Below, in pieces: positions 18,901 to 27,208 of a DNA stretch of 64,000 bases. Location of the stretch: contig NZ_LS999521.1 of assembly GCF_900520355.1 (NCBI RefSeq), positions 1,178,001 to 1,242,000 on the forward strand. The letters are read 5' to 3'. The stretch's first letter is position 1, and each line of letters starts with the position of its first letter. The notes beneath the pieces were generated by a model, which saw only the letters and a list, made by a program, of their open reading frames with translations, did not search any database and was not told the DNA's origin. This stretch comes from Acinetobacter calcoaceticus. Lineage in GTDB: Bacteria; Pseudomonadota; Gammaproteobacteria; Pseudomonadales; Moraxellaceae. The translations under genes were made by a program, and so were the position numbers.

Positions 18901-19171
18901 TTAAGTTACCGTCACTGTTGGCCTGTGACTGCATATATAGCATGTCTTCTACGCCATTGATCGATTCTTCAAGTGGAGAGGCAACGGTTTCAGCAATGAC
19001 TTTTGGGTTTGCACCTGGATATTGAGCACGCACCACCACAGATGGCGGAACAACTTCTGGATATTCAGAAATTGGTAACTGGAATACCGAAAGTAAACCA
19101 GCAAGTAGAAGTAATACTGATAGCACACCCGCAAAGATTGGCCGATCAATAAAAAATTTAGAAATATTCAT
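15995..19171 (-). CDS. adeG: AdeG RND multidrug efflux transporter
   Basis: A 1058-residue HAE1-type RND pump with the duplicated layout of twelve membrane helices and two large periplasmic loops. Visible landmarks are the N-terminal F-F-I-D-R-P-I-F-A, the TM4 proton relay GIVVDDAIVVVENVER with the two adjacent Asp near residues 407-408, and the TM10 Lys in GLACKNAILIVEFAREL near residue 940. It uses the proton gradient to extrude drugs through AdeF and AdeH. The gene order adeF-adeG-adeH with a divergent LysR gene identifies this as AdeFGH rather than AdeABC or AdeIJK. Intact at full length. Confidence 0.96.
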   Translation of the reverse strand: MNISKFFIDRPIFAGVLSVLLLLAGLLSVFQLPISEYPEVVPPSVVVRAQYPGANPKVIAETVASPLEESINGVEDMLYMQSQANSDGNLTITVNFKLGIDPDKAQQLVQNRVSQALPRLPEDVQRLGVTTLKSSPTLTMVVHLTSPDNRYDMTYLRNYAVLNVKDRLARLQGVGEVGLFGSGDYAMRVWLDPQKVAQRNLTATEIVNSIREQNIQVAAGTIGAAPTNSPVQLSVNAQGRLTTEQEFADIILKTAPDGAVTRLGDVARVELAASQYGLRSLLDNKQAVAIPIFQAPGANALQVSDQVRSTMKELSKDFPSSIKYDIVYDPTQFVRASIKAVVHTLLEAIALVVLVVILFLQTWRASIIPLLAVPVSIIGTFALMLAFGYSINALSLFGMVLAIGIVVDDAIVVVENVERNIEAGLSPRDATYRAMREVSGPIIAIALTLVAVFVPLAFMTGLTGQFYKQFAMTIAISTVISAFNSLTLSPALAAMLLKGHDAKPDALTRIMNRVFGRFFALFNRVFSRTSDRYSQGVSRVITHKASAMGVYAALLGLTIGISYIVPGGFVPAQDKQYLISFAQLPNGASLDRTEAVIRKMSDAALKQPGVESAVAFPGLSINGFTNSSSAGIVFVTLKPFDERKAKDLSANAIAGALNQKYSAIQDAYIAVFPPPPVMGLGTMGGFKLQLEDRGALGYSALNDAAQNFMKAAQSAPELGPMFSSYQINVPQLNVDLDRVKAKQQGVAVTDVFNTMQIYLGSQYVNDFNRFGRVYQVRAQADAPFRSNPEDILQLKTRNSAGQMVPLSSLVNVTQTYGPEMVVRYNGYTSADINGGPAPGYSSSQAEAAAERIATQTLPRGIKFEWTDLTYQKILAGNAGLWVFPISVLLVFLVLAAQYESLTLPLAVILIVPMGILAALTGVWLTGGDNNIFTQIGLMVLVGLACKNAILIVEFARELEMQGATAFKAAVEASRLRLRPILMTSIAFIMGVVPLVTSTGAGSEMRHAMGVAVFFGMIGVTLFGLFLTPAFYVLIRTLSKHKLHSAAVHEAPLANPHDH

Positions 19172-19177
19172 ATTTTA

Positions 19178-20398
19178 TTAACCTTTTGCCGGAGTTGATG
19201 TTTTTTCTGTTGGCTGAGGTTGAGCGGGATTGGTGTTAGCAGTAATTTGTGCATTCGGCATTGGAACGAGATGCGGTGTAACAGGGTCACCGGGTCGAAT
19301 ACGTTGTAGACCATTCACCACTACACGGTCACCCGCTTGTAAACCGCTATTGATAATTTGTAAGCCATCTTGCTGTGTACCAAGCTTCACTTCGCGATAA
19401 GCCGTTTGATTTTTAGCATCGACAACCACAACAAAACGTTTATCTTGATCGACCCCAATAGCTGTTGGACTAATCAGAATTGCTGAACGAGGTTGGCCTC
19501 CACCAAGACGAATTCGAGCATATAAACCAGGAAGTAAAACCCCATTTGGATTATCGAAAGTCGCACGAACACGAATCGTACCTGAGGTTGTATCTAGGTT
19601 GTTGTCGATTGAGTTGATGGTTCCCTCACGAGAAAATCCAGTTTCATTGGCAAGTCCCATATAGACAGGAACTTGTGCAGAGTTGCGCTGATTGCTGATG
19701 TATTTGAGGTAGGTTTGTTCATCAACATCGAAAGATGCATAAAGTCGGGATACAGACACTAAACTTGTTAAAACTTGTGCTCCGTTACCAGCAGAAACCA
19801 CGTTGCCCACGGTCACTTCCGCACGAGAAATTCGGCCGCTGACTGGTGCAGTAATACGCGTGTACTCAAGATTTAGGTGTGCAGATTGAACAGCTGCTCT
19901 GGCTGCTTGTAGGTTAGCACTGGCTGAGCGCGCATCATTTTCTGCCAGATCAAGCTCTTGGCGTGATACAGCATTACTTTGGATTAGACGCTGAATGCGG
20001 GAAAGATTGGTTGCAGTGTAGGTGACTTGTGCTTCAGCTGAAGCGAGTTGAGCTTTGGCACGATTCAGTTCTGCTTCAAATGGGCGAGGGTCAATTATAA
20101 AAAGTAAATCGCCTTTTCTAACCAGACTGCCATCTTTGAAGTGTACAGCAATGAGTTTTCCTGAAACCTGAGGCCGAATATCGACTTGATCAATGGCTTC
20201 TAAGCGACCGGAATATTCTTGCCAATCAGTAATGGTTTTGCTGATGACATTAGAAATATCAACAGTAGCTGCTTGTTGGGCTGTGGTCGGTGCAGCTTTT
20301 GCATCGGCATTTTCATGTAAGAACATAAAACTGCCACCCGTTGCCAAAATGGCGACAAAGATGGCAGACAGCGCGAACTGTTTGCGAGAAAATGACAT
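19178..20398 (-). CDS. adeF: AdeF periplasmic adaptor (membrane fusion protein)
   Basis: A 406-residue membrane fusion protein. An N-terminal hydrophobic signal/anchor covers residues 9-26. The lipoyl/barrel-sandwich halves flank a coiled-coil hairpin (about residues 95-165, rich in Ala, Gln and Asn). Adjacent motifs are V-D-I-R-P-Q-V-S-G near 70 and TRITAPVSGRISRAEVTVGN near 175. It links AdeG with AdeH across the periplasm. The start has GGAGC upstream and lies 197 bp from the divergent adeL, so the operon promoter and AdeL sites must lie between. The Pro-Thr-Gln-rich C-terminal tail (last 25 residues) looks unstructured. Confidence 0.95.
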   Translation of the reverse strand: MSFSRKQFALSAIFVAILATGGSFMFLHENADAKAAPTTAQQAATVDISNVISKTITDWQEYSGRLEAIDQVDIRPQVSGKLIAVHFKDGSLVRKGDLLFIIDPRPFEAELNRAKAQLASAEAQVTYTATNLSRIQRLIQSNAVSRQELDLAENDARSASANLQAARAAVQSAHLNLEYTRITAPVSGRISRAEVTVGNVVSAGNGAQVLTSLVSVSRLYASFDVDEQTYLKYISNQRNSAQVPVYMGLANETGFSREGTINSIDNNLDTTSGTIRVRATFDNPNGVLLPGLYARIRLGGGQPRSAILISPTAIGVDQDKRFVVVVDAKNQTAYREVKLGTQQDGLQIINSGLQAGDRVVVNGLQRIRPGDPVTPHLVPMPNAQITANTNPAQPQPTEKTSTPAKG

Positions 20399-20503
20399 GA
20401 GGTGCTCCTACTTATTTGGATACCTGTTTTCAGACTTTTAGTTATGGTCCGTATGGGAGAAACAGGGTTTATGGGATGAACGGAGCATAAAAGTTTGTCA
20501 ATC

Positions 20504-20539
20504 ACGAATAAATATATTAAATTCGATAACACTATTCGT
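20504..20539. promoter_or_regulatory. Candidate AdeL operator in the adeL-adeF intergenic region
   Basis: ACGAATA at 20504-20510 and TATTCGT at 20533-20539 are exact inverted repeats spaced by 22 bases, with a further TTCGA inside. The position, between the divergent regulator and its operon, is where a LysR-type protein usually binds. Binding has not been shown by the sequence alone. Confidence 0.4.
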
Positions 20540-20595
20540 ATTTTTATAACAATTGATGTGTTTGAATTAAAAAATGCATTGATAGGAGTGTGCGT

Positions 20596-21624
20596 GTGGA
20601 TCTATTTCATGCCATGAAAGTATTTAACAAAGTTGTCGAAACAAATAGTTTCAGTTTAGCGGCTGACAGTTTAGGGCTACCGCGTGCTTCTGTGACAACA
20701 ACTATTCAGGGTTTAGAGAAACATTTACAAGTTCGGTTATTGAACCGAACCACCCGTAAACTCAGTTTGACACCCGATGGCGCGGTTTATTATGAACGTA
20801 CTTCGCGAATTTTAGCCGATGTTGAAGATGTTGAATCGAATTTTCATGATTCGGAACGTGGCCCACGAGGCCGACTACGCATTGATGTTAAAGCCTCGAT
20901 TGGGCGGCTGATTCTCATTCCGATGCTTTGTGATTTTCATGCCAAGTATCCCGATATTGATTTGGTGATTGGAATGAGTGATCGCCCAGTCGATTTGGTG
21001 CAAGATGCGGTGGACTGTGTTATTCGTATTGGTCAGTTAAAAGATTCAAGTTTAGTTGCCCGTCGTATCGGAACAATTCAGTGTGTGACCGTTGCTGCAC
21101 CTCGTTACTTGGCGGAACATGGCGAACCGGAAACTATTGATGACTTAAAAAAACATCAGGTCGTGCATTACTTTAATAGTCGTACCGGACGTAATATCGA
21201 CTGGGATTTTATGGTTGATGATGAGATTCATAGCGTTGGCGTGAAAGGGCGTGTTTCTGTCAACGATGGTGATTCATATGTCGATTTGGCTGTACAGGGT
21301 TTTGGCTTAATTCAGTGCCCATATTATATGGTGGCGAAACATCTGGAGGATGGCTCGCTCAAGGAAGTGCTGACTGAATGGTTGCCAGCACCCATGCCAA
21401 TTTCAGTCGTATATCTACAAAACCGTCATTTATCGCCTAAAGTTCGTGTGTTTGTTGATTGGGTTGCCGAATTATTTGCAGGTTGTCCATTGTTGAGTGG
21501 TTGCTCAATGGTATGGGATCAGAAATGTGAATTTGCCAGCGCCAAAGAACATAACCATGAATACACCATTCGGACATTGGTCGAAAATGAAAATATGGCA
21601 GAGGCTTATACACTCAAAAACTAA
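20596..21624 (+). CDS. adeL: AdeL LysR-type regulator of adeFGH
   Basis: A 342-residue LysR-type regulator. The N-terminal winged helix (residues 1-60, with FSLAADSLGLPRASVTTTI) binds DNA; a linker helix and the two-lobed effector-binding domain follow. I chose the GTG at 20596, seven bases after AGGAG; a GTG six bases earlier lies too close to that site. The gene diverges from adeF, and AdeL is the known regulator of AdeFGH in A. baumannii; mutations in it cause pump overexpression. The protein is full length here, with no frameshift. The C-terminal 40 residues, rich in Glu, His and Asn, extend beyond the core effector fold. Confidence 0.93.
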   Translation: MDLFHAMKVFNKVVETNSFSLAADSLGLPRASVTTTIQGLEKHLQVRLLNRTTRKLSLTPDGAVYYERTSRILADVEDVESNFHDSERGPRGRLRIDVKASIGRLILIPMLCDFHAKYPDIDLVIGMSDRPVDLVQDAVDCVIRIGQLKDSSLVARRIGTIQCVTVAAPRYLAEHGEPETIDDLKKHQVVHYFNSRTGRNIDWDFMVDDEIHSVGVKGRVSVNDGDSYVDLAVQGFGLIQCPYYMVAKHLEDGSLKEVLTEWLPAPMPISVVYLQNRHLSPKVRVFVDWVAELFAGCPLLSGCSMVWDQKCEFASAKEHNHEYTIRTLVENENMAEAYTLKN

Positions 21625-21798
21625 CTTCTCAGTTTGAATGATTTTTCAACATTTAATCGGTTAATAAGATCTGCTGTTTTGACAACTTCCTGATTTTTTA
21701 ACTTATGGTATAAAAATTGCAATTATTTCGGCAGAAGAGTAAGTTTGAAATACTCAAGTTTTTATCACCTTATTTGGATTTCAAGGAGAAGCTTCAAG

Positions 21799-22584
21799 AT
21801 GGCAAGCTTTATGAAAAAAATGTTCGTTTCAACAACCTTAGTTCTGGCTGCTGTTGCGACTAATGTGCAAGCAAAGGATTGGAAGGTGATTCGTTTTGGT
21901 ACTGAGTCCTCTTATGCGCCGTTTGAATATAAAACACCAGATGGCAAGTTAACTGGTTTTGATGTTGATTTAGGTAATGCCGTTTGTGCAAAACTTAAAG
22001 CCAAATGTGTTTGGGTTGAAAACTCTTTTGATGGGATGATTCCAGCACTTAAAGCGAAAAAATTTGATGGCATTCTTTCATCAATGACGGTGACTGATGA
22101 ACGTGCAAAACAAATTTTGTTTAGTAGCAAAATCTACAATACGCCAACGCGCATGGTTGCAAAAAAAGGCTCGCCGTTATTGCCGACAGCTGCCTCTTTG
22201 AAAGGTAAACGTGTAGGTGTACAACAGGGCACAATTCAAGAAACTTATGCTAAAACCTATTGGGCACCAAAAGGTGTAACCGTTGTACCTTATCCAGTCC
22301 AAGATTTGATTTACCAAGACATGATGTCAGGTCGTTTAGATGCAACGTTACAAGATGCAATCATGGTTGATGGTGCTTTCTTAAAACAACCAAAAGGCAA
22401 AAACTTCAGCTTTGTGGGTGGCAATGTAGTTGATGCGAAAACACTGGGTGTAGGCGCAGCGATTGGCTTACGCAAAGAAGATGCAGATTTGAAAGCGAAT
22501 ATTGATAAAGCACTCGCAGCAATCATTGCGGATGGTACATACAAGAAACTAGAGAAAAAATATTTCTCCTTTAACATTTACTAA
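21799..22584 (+). CDS. Polar amino-acid ABC transporter, periplasmic binding protein
   Basis: A 261-residue solute-binding protein of the family that includes HisJ, ArgT and ArtJ. The signal peptide ends at about residue 26 (N-V-Q-A). The mature part opens with I-R-F-G-T-E-S-S-Y-A-P-F-E, and contains LTGFDVDLGNAVC and FDGMIPALKAKKFDGI, the classic family signatures; the Ser-Ser, Asp and Arg (DERAKQ) residues are the ones that hold the alpha-amino acid group. The start is the ATG at 21799 preceded by AAGGAG; an upstream extension of 18 codons lacks a signal-peptide shape. First gene of a four-gene uptake operon. Basic amino acids are the likely ligands, but this is family-level inference. Confidence 0.88.
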   Translation: MASFMKKMFVSTTLVLAAVATNVQAKDWKVIRFGTESSYAPFEYKTPDGKLTGFDVDLGNAVCAKLKAKCVWVENSFDGMIPALKAKKFDGILSSMTVTDERAKQILFSSKIYNTPTRMVAKKGSPLLPTAASLKGKRVGVQQGTIQETYAKTYWAPKGVTVVPYPVQDLIYQDMMSGRLDATLQDAIMVDGAFLKQPKGKNFSFVGGNVVDAKTLGVGAAIGLRKEDADLKANIDKALAAIIADGTYKKLEKKYFSFNIY

Positions 22585-22591
22585 TGATGTG

Positions 22592-22620
22592 AAAAATGTC
22601 GGCTGAGTGCCGACATTTTT
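22592..22620 (+). terminator. Intra-operon hairpin after the binding-protein gene
   Basis: AAAAATGTCGGC (22592-22603) pairs perfectly with GCCGACATTTTT (22609-22620). It has the form of a terminator, placed between the binding-protein gene and the permeases. Partial read-through would give more binding protein than membrane components. Confidence 0.85.
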
Positions 22621-22675
22621 AAATCTATTCTCATCTCATCAATATTAGATATTGTTTTTAAGGAGAAGATGAGTC

Positions 22676-23365
22676 ATGTTTTTATCTGGCTATGGGCCAC
22701 TCCTTCTCAGCGGGACATGGATGACCCTCCAGCTTGCGCTGTTGTCACTTTTGCTTTCTGTCATTATTGGCTTAATTGGTGCGAGCTCAAAACTCTCTAG
22801 TGTTAAAGCCTTACGTTATATTGCGACCGCCTATACCACGCTCATTCGTAGTGTGCCTGACTTGGTGATTATGCTGCTGTTATTTTATAGCTTGCAGTTG
22901 GGTCTAAACCAAATTACTGAATCACTGCAAATGGACCAAATTGATATCAACCCATTTGTGGCTGGGGTGATTACTTTAGCGTTCATTTATGGTGCATATT
23001 TTACCGAGACCTTTCGTGGTGCATTTCAATCGGTTCCAACAGGGCAAATTGAAGCAGCAATGGCCTATGGTATGACCCCTTGGCAGGTTTTTCGCCGTGT
23101 ATTATTCCCTCAAATGATGCGTTTTGCATTGCCAGGCATCGGTAACAACTGGCAGGTCTTGATTAAGGCAACTGCACTGGTTTCAATTATTGGCCTGACT
23201 GACATTGTAAAAATTACACAAGATGCAGGTAGAGGTACCATGCAGCTGTTCTTTTTCAGCATCGTGGCTGCTGCGATTTATTTGGCAATTACCACAGTGT
23301 CGAACCTGATTTTAATGTGGCTTGAACGTCGTTATTCTGCTGGTGTGAGGAAGGGACAATTATGA
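22676..23365 (+). CDS. Polar amino-acid ABC transporter permease (HisQ-like)
   Basis: A 229-residue inner-membrane permease with five predicted helices. The EAA loop that contacts the ATPase reads GQIEAAMAYGMTPWQVFRRV near residues 123-142. It is the first of two paired permeases; the family of HisQM/ArtQM imports basic amino acids. A good AAGGAG precedes the start. The end overlaps the start of the second permease by four bases. A strong hairpin separates it from the binding-protein gene, so its expression may be set below that of the binding protein. Confidence 0.9.
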   Translation: MFLSGYGPLLLSGTWMTLQLALLSLLLSVIIGLIGASSKLSSVKALRYIATAYTTLIRSVPDLVIMLLLFYSLQLGLNQITESLQMDQIDINPFVAGVITLAFIYGAYFTETFRGAFQSVPTGQIEAAMAYGMTPWQVFRRVLFPQMMRFALPGIGNNWQVLIKATALVSIIGLTDIVKITQDAGRGTMQLFFFSIVAAAIYLAITTVSNLILMWLERRYSAGVRKGQL

Positions 23366-24075
23366 TTGAAATCCTTCAACAATATTGGCAGGCATACCTT
23401 TGGACAGATGGTTTACAAATAACCGGAGTAGCGATGACTGCTTGGTTATTGGTGCTTTCTATTGGTATTGGTTTTGTGCTTGCTGTGCCTTTGTCACTTG
23501 CACGAGTATCAGAAAATCTTTGGTTGCGTGGTCCAGTTTGGTTGTTCACATATGTTTTTCGTGGCACACCACTGTACATCCAATTGCTGATTATTTACTC
23601 AGGTATCTACAGCTTTGATTACATCCATGAACATCAGACGCTTGATGCGTTTTTTCGAGAGGGTATAAATTGCACCATTTTGGCATTCGCGCTCAATACT
23701 GGTGCATATACGACTGAAATCTTCGCTGGGGCGATTCGTTCTATTCCACATGGCGAGATTGAAGCTGCACAAGCTTTTGGAATGTCAAAATGGAAACGTT
23801 ATACCCGCATTATTATTCCGTCGATGTTGCGCCGTGCTTTACCATTTTATGGGAATGAAGTCATTTTGATGTTGCACGCGACAACCATTGCATTTACAGC
23901 AACTGTTCCTGACATTTTAAAAATTGCACGTGATGTGAATGCGGCAACCTATAACACCTTCAATGCTTTTGGAATTGCCGCAGTGTTGTATGCGATGCTG
24001 GCATTTATTTTGATTTGGCTGTTTCGTCGGCTTGAAAAACGTTGGTTGGCATTTTTAAAGCCATCGAATCATTAG
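23362..24075 (+). CDS. Polar amino-acid ABC transporter permease (HisM-like)
   Basis: A 237-residue permease with five predicted helices and an EAA loop, HGEIEAAQAFGMSKWKRYTRI, near residues 130-150. It also carries FRGTPLYIQLLIIYSG near 55-70, typical of the HisM/ArtM subfamily. It pairs with the HisQ-like protein to form the membrane channel. The start codon overlaps the stop of the upstream permease gene (ATGA), and the ATPase gene follows nine bases after its stop, so the three are tightly coupled. Substrate class as for the operon: polar, probably basic, amino acids. Confidence 0.9.
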   Translation: MIEILQQYWQAYLWTDGLQITGVAMTAWLLVLSIGIGFVLAVPLSLARVSENLWLRGPVWLFTYVFRGTPLYIQLLIIYSGIYSFDYIHEHQTLDAFFREGINCTILAFALNTGAYTTEIFAGAIRSIPHGEIEAAQAFGMSKWKRYTRIIIPSMLRRALPFYGNEVILMLHATTIAFTATVPDILKIARDVNAATYNTFNAFGIAAVLYAMLAFILIWLFRRLEKRWLAFLKPSNH

Positions 24076-24084
24076 GAGACATAA

Positions 24085-24861
24085 ATGGAACACGTTGCAA
24101 AACTAGTGATTCGCGATTTACATAAGACATTTGGTGATCATGAAGTACTTAAAGGAATATCACTTGATGCAAATGCTGGTGATGTGATTAGTATCATCGG
24201 TTCATCTGGTTCAGGTAAAAGTACCTTACTGCGCTGTATCAACTTTTTAGAACAACCGAGCAATGGCACCATTAAGCTTAATGGTGAAAAACTACGCACA
24301 GTCTTTGATAAAAAAGGCAATTTAAAAGTGGTTGACCCAAAGCAACTACAAAAAATGCGTACCCAGCTCATGATGGTATTCCAGCATTTTAATTTATGGT
24401 CGCACATGACGGTGCTGGAAAATATCATTGAAGGGCCAATTCATGTACTTGGGGTAAAACGTGCTGAGGCAGAAGAACGAGCACGGAAATATCTACGTAA
24501 AGTTGGATTGCCTGAAAACGTTGAAAGTAAATATCCTGCATTTTTATCTGGTGGTCAGCAGCAGCGTGTAGCGATTGCTCGTGCTTTGGCGATGGAACCG
24601 GAAGTCATGTTGTTTGATGAACCAACCAGCGCGCTTGACCCAGAGTTGGTGGGTGAAGTACTAAAAGTAATGCAGGGTTTGGCTGAAGAAGGACGTACTA
24701 TGATTGTGGTAACACATGAAATGGGCTTTGCACGTCATGTGTCTAATCAAGTGATTTTTTTGCATCAAGGGAAAATTGAAGAACAGGGCCATCCTGATGA
24801 AGTACTCAATAACCCGAAAAGTGAACGTTTAAAGCAATTTTTAACGGGTAGTTTAAAATAA
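24085..24861 (+). CDS. Polar amino-acid ABC transporter ATPase (HisP-like)
   Basis: A 258-residue ATPase. Walker A is GSSGSGKST near residue 37, the signature is LSGGQQQRV near 155, and Walker B is [14 protein letters not shown] near 175, followed by the switch His in [13 protein letters not shown]. The 18-residue insertion around residues 72-90 ([18 protein letters not shown]) is typical of HisP and not of GlnQ, which supports the basic amino-acid class. It dimerises and drives the two permeases encoded just upstream. Last gene of the operon; a long hairpin terminator follows. Confidence 0.92.
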   Translation: MEHVAKLVIRDLHKTFGDHEVLKGISLDANAGDVISIIGSSGSGKSTLLRCINFLEQPSNGTIKLNGEKLRTVFDKKGNLKVVDPKQLQKMRTQLMMVFQHFNLWSHMTVLENIIEGPIHVLGVKRAEAEERARKYLRKVGLPENVESKYPAFLSGGQQQRVAIARALAMEPEVMLFDEPTSALDPELVGEVLKVMQGLAEEGRTMIVVTHEMGFARHVSNQVIFLHQGKIEEQGHPDEVLNNPKSERLKQFLTGSLK

Positions 24862-24870
24862 GCTGTTCAT

Positions 24871-24925
24871 ACCGAGTATGGTGAAATTTTTTACAAAGGA
24901 TTCTCACCGTACTCGGTTGCTTTTT
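24871..24925 (+). terminator. Terminator of the amino-acid ABC operon
   Basis: ACCGAGTATGGTGA (24871-24884) pairs with TCACCGTACTCGGT (24904-24917), with one G-U pair, across a 19-base loop and is followed by GCTTTTT. It lies between this operon and the converging abeS. Confidence 0.8.
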
Positions 24926-24934
24926 AATTATATT

Positions 24935-25264
24935 TTATAAATGAGTATTTTTAGAAAATACATTAATAATCACGATACCTGCAATCATTAGAGTTAAACC
25001 AATGCAGGCTGCTAAGTCTAAATGCTGTTTATAGAATATCCAGCCAATGGCTGAAATTAAAATAATACCTGCACCAGACCAAATGGCATATGCAATTCCG
25101 ATTGGAATCGTTTTTAGCGTAAGGGACAATAAATAAAAAGCAATTGCATAGCCTACAACTGTAATGATAGATGGAATCGGAACAGTAAAACCTTGAGATG
25201 CTTTTAAGGCTGAAGTTGCAATGACTTCACAAGCAATCGCAATTGCTAAATAAAGATAAGACAT
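24935..25264 (-). CDS. abeS: AbeS small multidrug resistance efflux protein
   Basis: A 109-residue SMR-family protein with four membrane helices. The essential Glu of helix 1 is Glu13 in A-I-A-C-E-V-I-A-T-S, the residue that binds both protons and cationic drugs in EmrE. Helix 3 holds GIAYAIWSGAGI with the conserved Tyr and Trp. It acts as an antiparallel dimer in the inner membrane and exports quaternary ammonium compounds and dyes in exchange for protons. Length and sequence agree with A. baumannii AbeS as I know it. It is monocistronic and converges on the amino-acid ABC operon. Confidence 0.92.
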   Translation of the reverse strand: MSYLYLAIAIACEVIATSALKASQGFTVPIPSIITVVGYAIAFYLLSLTLKTIPIGIAYAIWSGAGIILISAIGWIFYKQHLDLAACIGLTLMIAGIVIINVFSKNTHL

Positions 25265-25517
25265 GGAGAGCTGCGCCAGAATGAGTTTTAATCAATCTAT
25301 ATGAAATGTTGAAATGGTTTGACCAGTTTTAACGATTATTTAATTTTTTTGGTACAAAAATATTAGTAAATCAAACTGAACTGATAAATTGATTTTATCA
25401 CTAGCAAAGCAATATAAACCATTAATAAAAACTAATCGCCAATGGTTAAAGCGCCATGTTTAATCGACAGCATAAGCTAGGATTGATGCTCTCATATCTC
25501 TCTTCGCATGCTGTAAA

Positions 25518-26972
25518 TTATGAATGAGTAGCGATTTTTCCTATATTGTTTTGGGTGGCAAGCATATTTTTTGCTAGCTCTCCTAAGCGCATCAAAGCGT
25601 TTAACATTTTTGGGTTCAACTCAAAACACGCTGCAATACGTAAACAATGACTAAAACGCTTATCAGCCGAACATAAAATTCCTGGCATACATAAGATTGT
25701 TTCATCCATTGCCTGATGAAACAATTCTAATGTGTCGATAGATTCAGGTAGTTCTAGCCATAAAATAAATCCAGCTTGTGGGCGACTGACTCGAGTACCG
25801 AGCGGGAAATAACGACAAATATAAGACTTGATGGTGTCAATTTGTTGTTGATAGCGTTTTTTGAGTTGACGTAAATGTAGGTCATAACCGCCATTTTCTA
25901 AGAAAAGTCCTAAAGTTTCGGTGAGTAAAACTGGTTCTGCAACAGTTGACGTAAATTTTAGTTGCTGCACAATATTACGGAAGCGCCCAGCTTCTAACCA
26001 ACCAATTCGATAGTCAGGTGCCACAGTCTTGGTATAGCTACTACATACTAGTACCCATCCATTTTGATCAAATGCCTTAATGTTGGGTAAGAGGGGTTCG
26101 GCTAGTTGCAATTCGGCATACATCGCATCTTCAATAACAGGAACTTGAAACTGATTAGCGAGCTCTGCCAAGCGACGGCGGCTACTTTCGGGCATACTAA
26201 AACCGAGAGGATTATGTCCTGTCGGAATCGTTAATATGGCTTGTACACTTTGTGATTTTAAGAGCTCCTCAAGCGTATCTAGACACATGCCTGTATGTGG
26301 CGAAGTCGGTACTTCTACAATTTTTCGGCCTAAATTATAAAGGAGCGGGTACAAATTATGAAAAGTAGGAATCTCAAGGGCTACGGTGTCACCAGCTTGA
26401 GTGGTGGCCATAATTGCGAGACTTAAAGCTTCCATCGTGCCGTGAGTCAGCACAATATCATCTGCTGAAAGAAACATACCGAGTTGTAAGCTTCGTCTAG
26501 CAATTTGTGTACGTAGTCGTGTTGACCCAGGTGGTAAGGTATAGCTTTTAAAAATATCTGGTTGTGTTCGTAAAACCTGTGCAGTTAAGCGTTTTAAACG
26601 TTCAATTGGGTAGAAATTTTCCCCTGAGGGGCAAGCTAGGGCCAGATTAATATAGGCTGGGTCCATTTGCTTTTTAACGATTTGTGCGAGAAAACAGCTA
26701 ATTCCTGAAAGTGGCACTTTTTCTTCACTCACATAACGCTCTTCGAGTTCTGGCAAATTTGAAGGTGCATGACAAACATAGTAACCAGATTGAGGTCGAA
26801 CGGAAATCAAACCTTGATCTTCAAGCTGACGATACGCTTCTTTTACGGTATTAATGCTGACCTGATAATGGTTTGCACAGTCTCGTATTGAAGGTAGACG
26901 CGAACCAATAGGTTGCCGCCCATTCTGAATTTGAAGGGTTAAGTCATCACTTACTTTTTTATATTTGTACAT
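25518..26972 (-). CDS. MocR/PdxR-type GntR regulator with aminotransferase domain
   Basis: A 484-residue fusion. Residues 1-75 form a GntR winged helix (RLPSIRDCANHYQVSINTVKEAYRQLEDQGLI). The rest is a fold-type I aminotransferase-like domain; the PLP lysine is in SSYTKTVAPDYRIGWL near residue 315, and the cofactor-binding T-I-P-T-G-H-N-P-L-G is near 240. Such MocR proteins are PLP-responsive transcription factors rather than enzymes. It is divergent from the PhzF-like gene with 236 bp between, so control of that gene is likely; this is inferred from position. The target is not otherwise visible. Confidence 0.88.
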   Translation of the reverse strand: MYKYKKVSDDLTLQIQNGRQPIGSRLPSIRDCANHYQVSINTVKEAYRQLEDQGLISVRPQSGYYVCHAPSNLPELEERYVSEEKVPLSGISCFLAQIVKKQMDPAYINLALACPSGENFYPIERLKRLTAQVLRTQPDIFKSYTLPPGSTRLRTQIARRSLQLGMFLSADDIVLTHGTMEALSLAIMATTQAGDTVALEIPTFHNLYPLLYNLGRKIVEVPTSPHTGMCLDTLEELLKSQSVQAILTIPTGHNPLGFSMPESSRRRLAELANQFQVPVIEDAMYAELQLAEPLLPNIKAFDQNGWVLVCSSYTKTVAPDYRIGWLEAGRFRNIVQQLKFTSTVAEPVLLTETLGLFLENGGYDLHLRQLKKRYQQQIDTIKSYICRYFPLGTRVSRPQAGFILWLELPESIDTLELFHQAMDETILCMPGILCSADKRFSHCLRIAACFELNPKMLNALMRLGELAKNMLATQNNIGKIATHS

Positions 26973-27208
26973 ATCAATTCATTAAAAAGCCAAAGCAATG
27001 GGTACACTTTATAGTGATCTGTTATTTATCTCAAATATTGTGATTACTTTAGATTGGTCTGTTTAATCGAGTTCTGAACTTAAAAACTGTGTCTATTATT
27101 TTTCATATTAACTGATACTGTAACCATTAAAAATAAATCAGTAAGATCAAAAAATGGTAAGGAATTAAAACCATAATTTTTTAATATCAAAATGAGTAGG
27201 AGTGGTCT

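Noticed and set aside
21679-21714. TTGACA and TATAAA as a promoter of the amino-acid ABC operon
   Set aside because: The spacing is 24 bases, too long for a standard sigma-70 promoter; the TATAAA alone may be an extended -10 element, but this is not secure.
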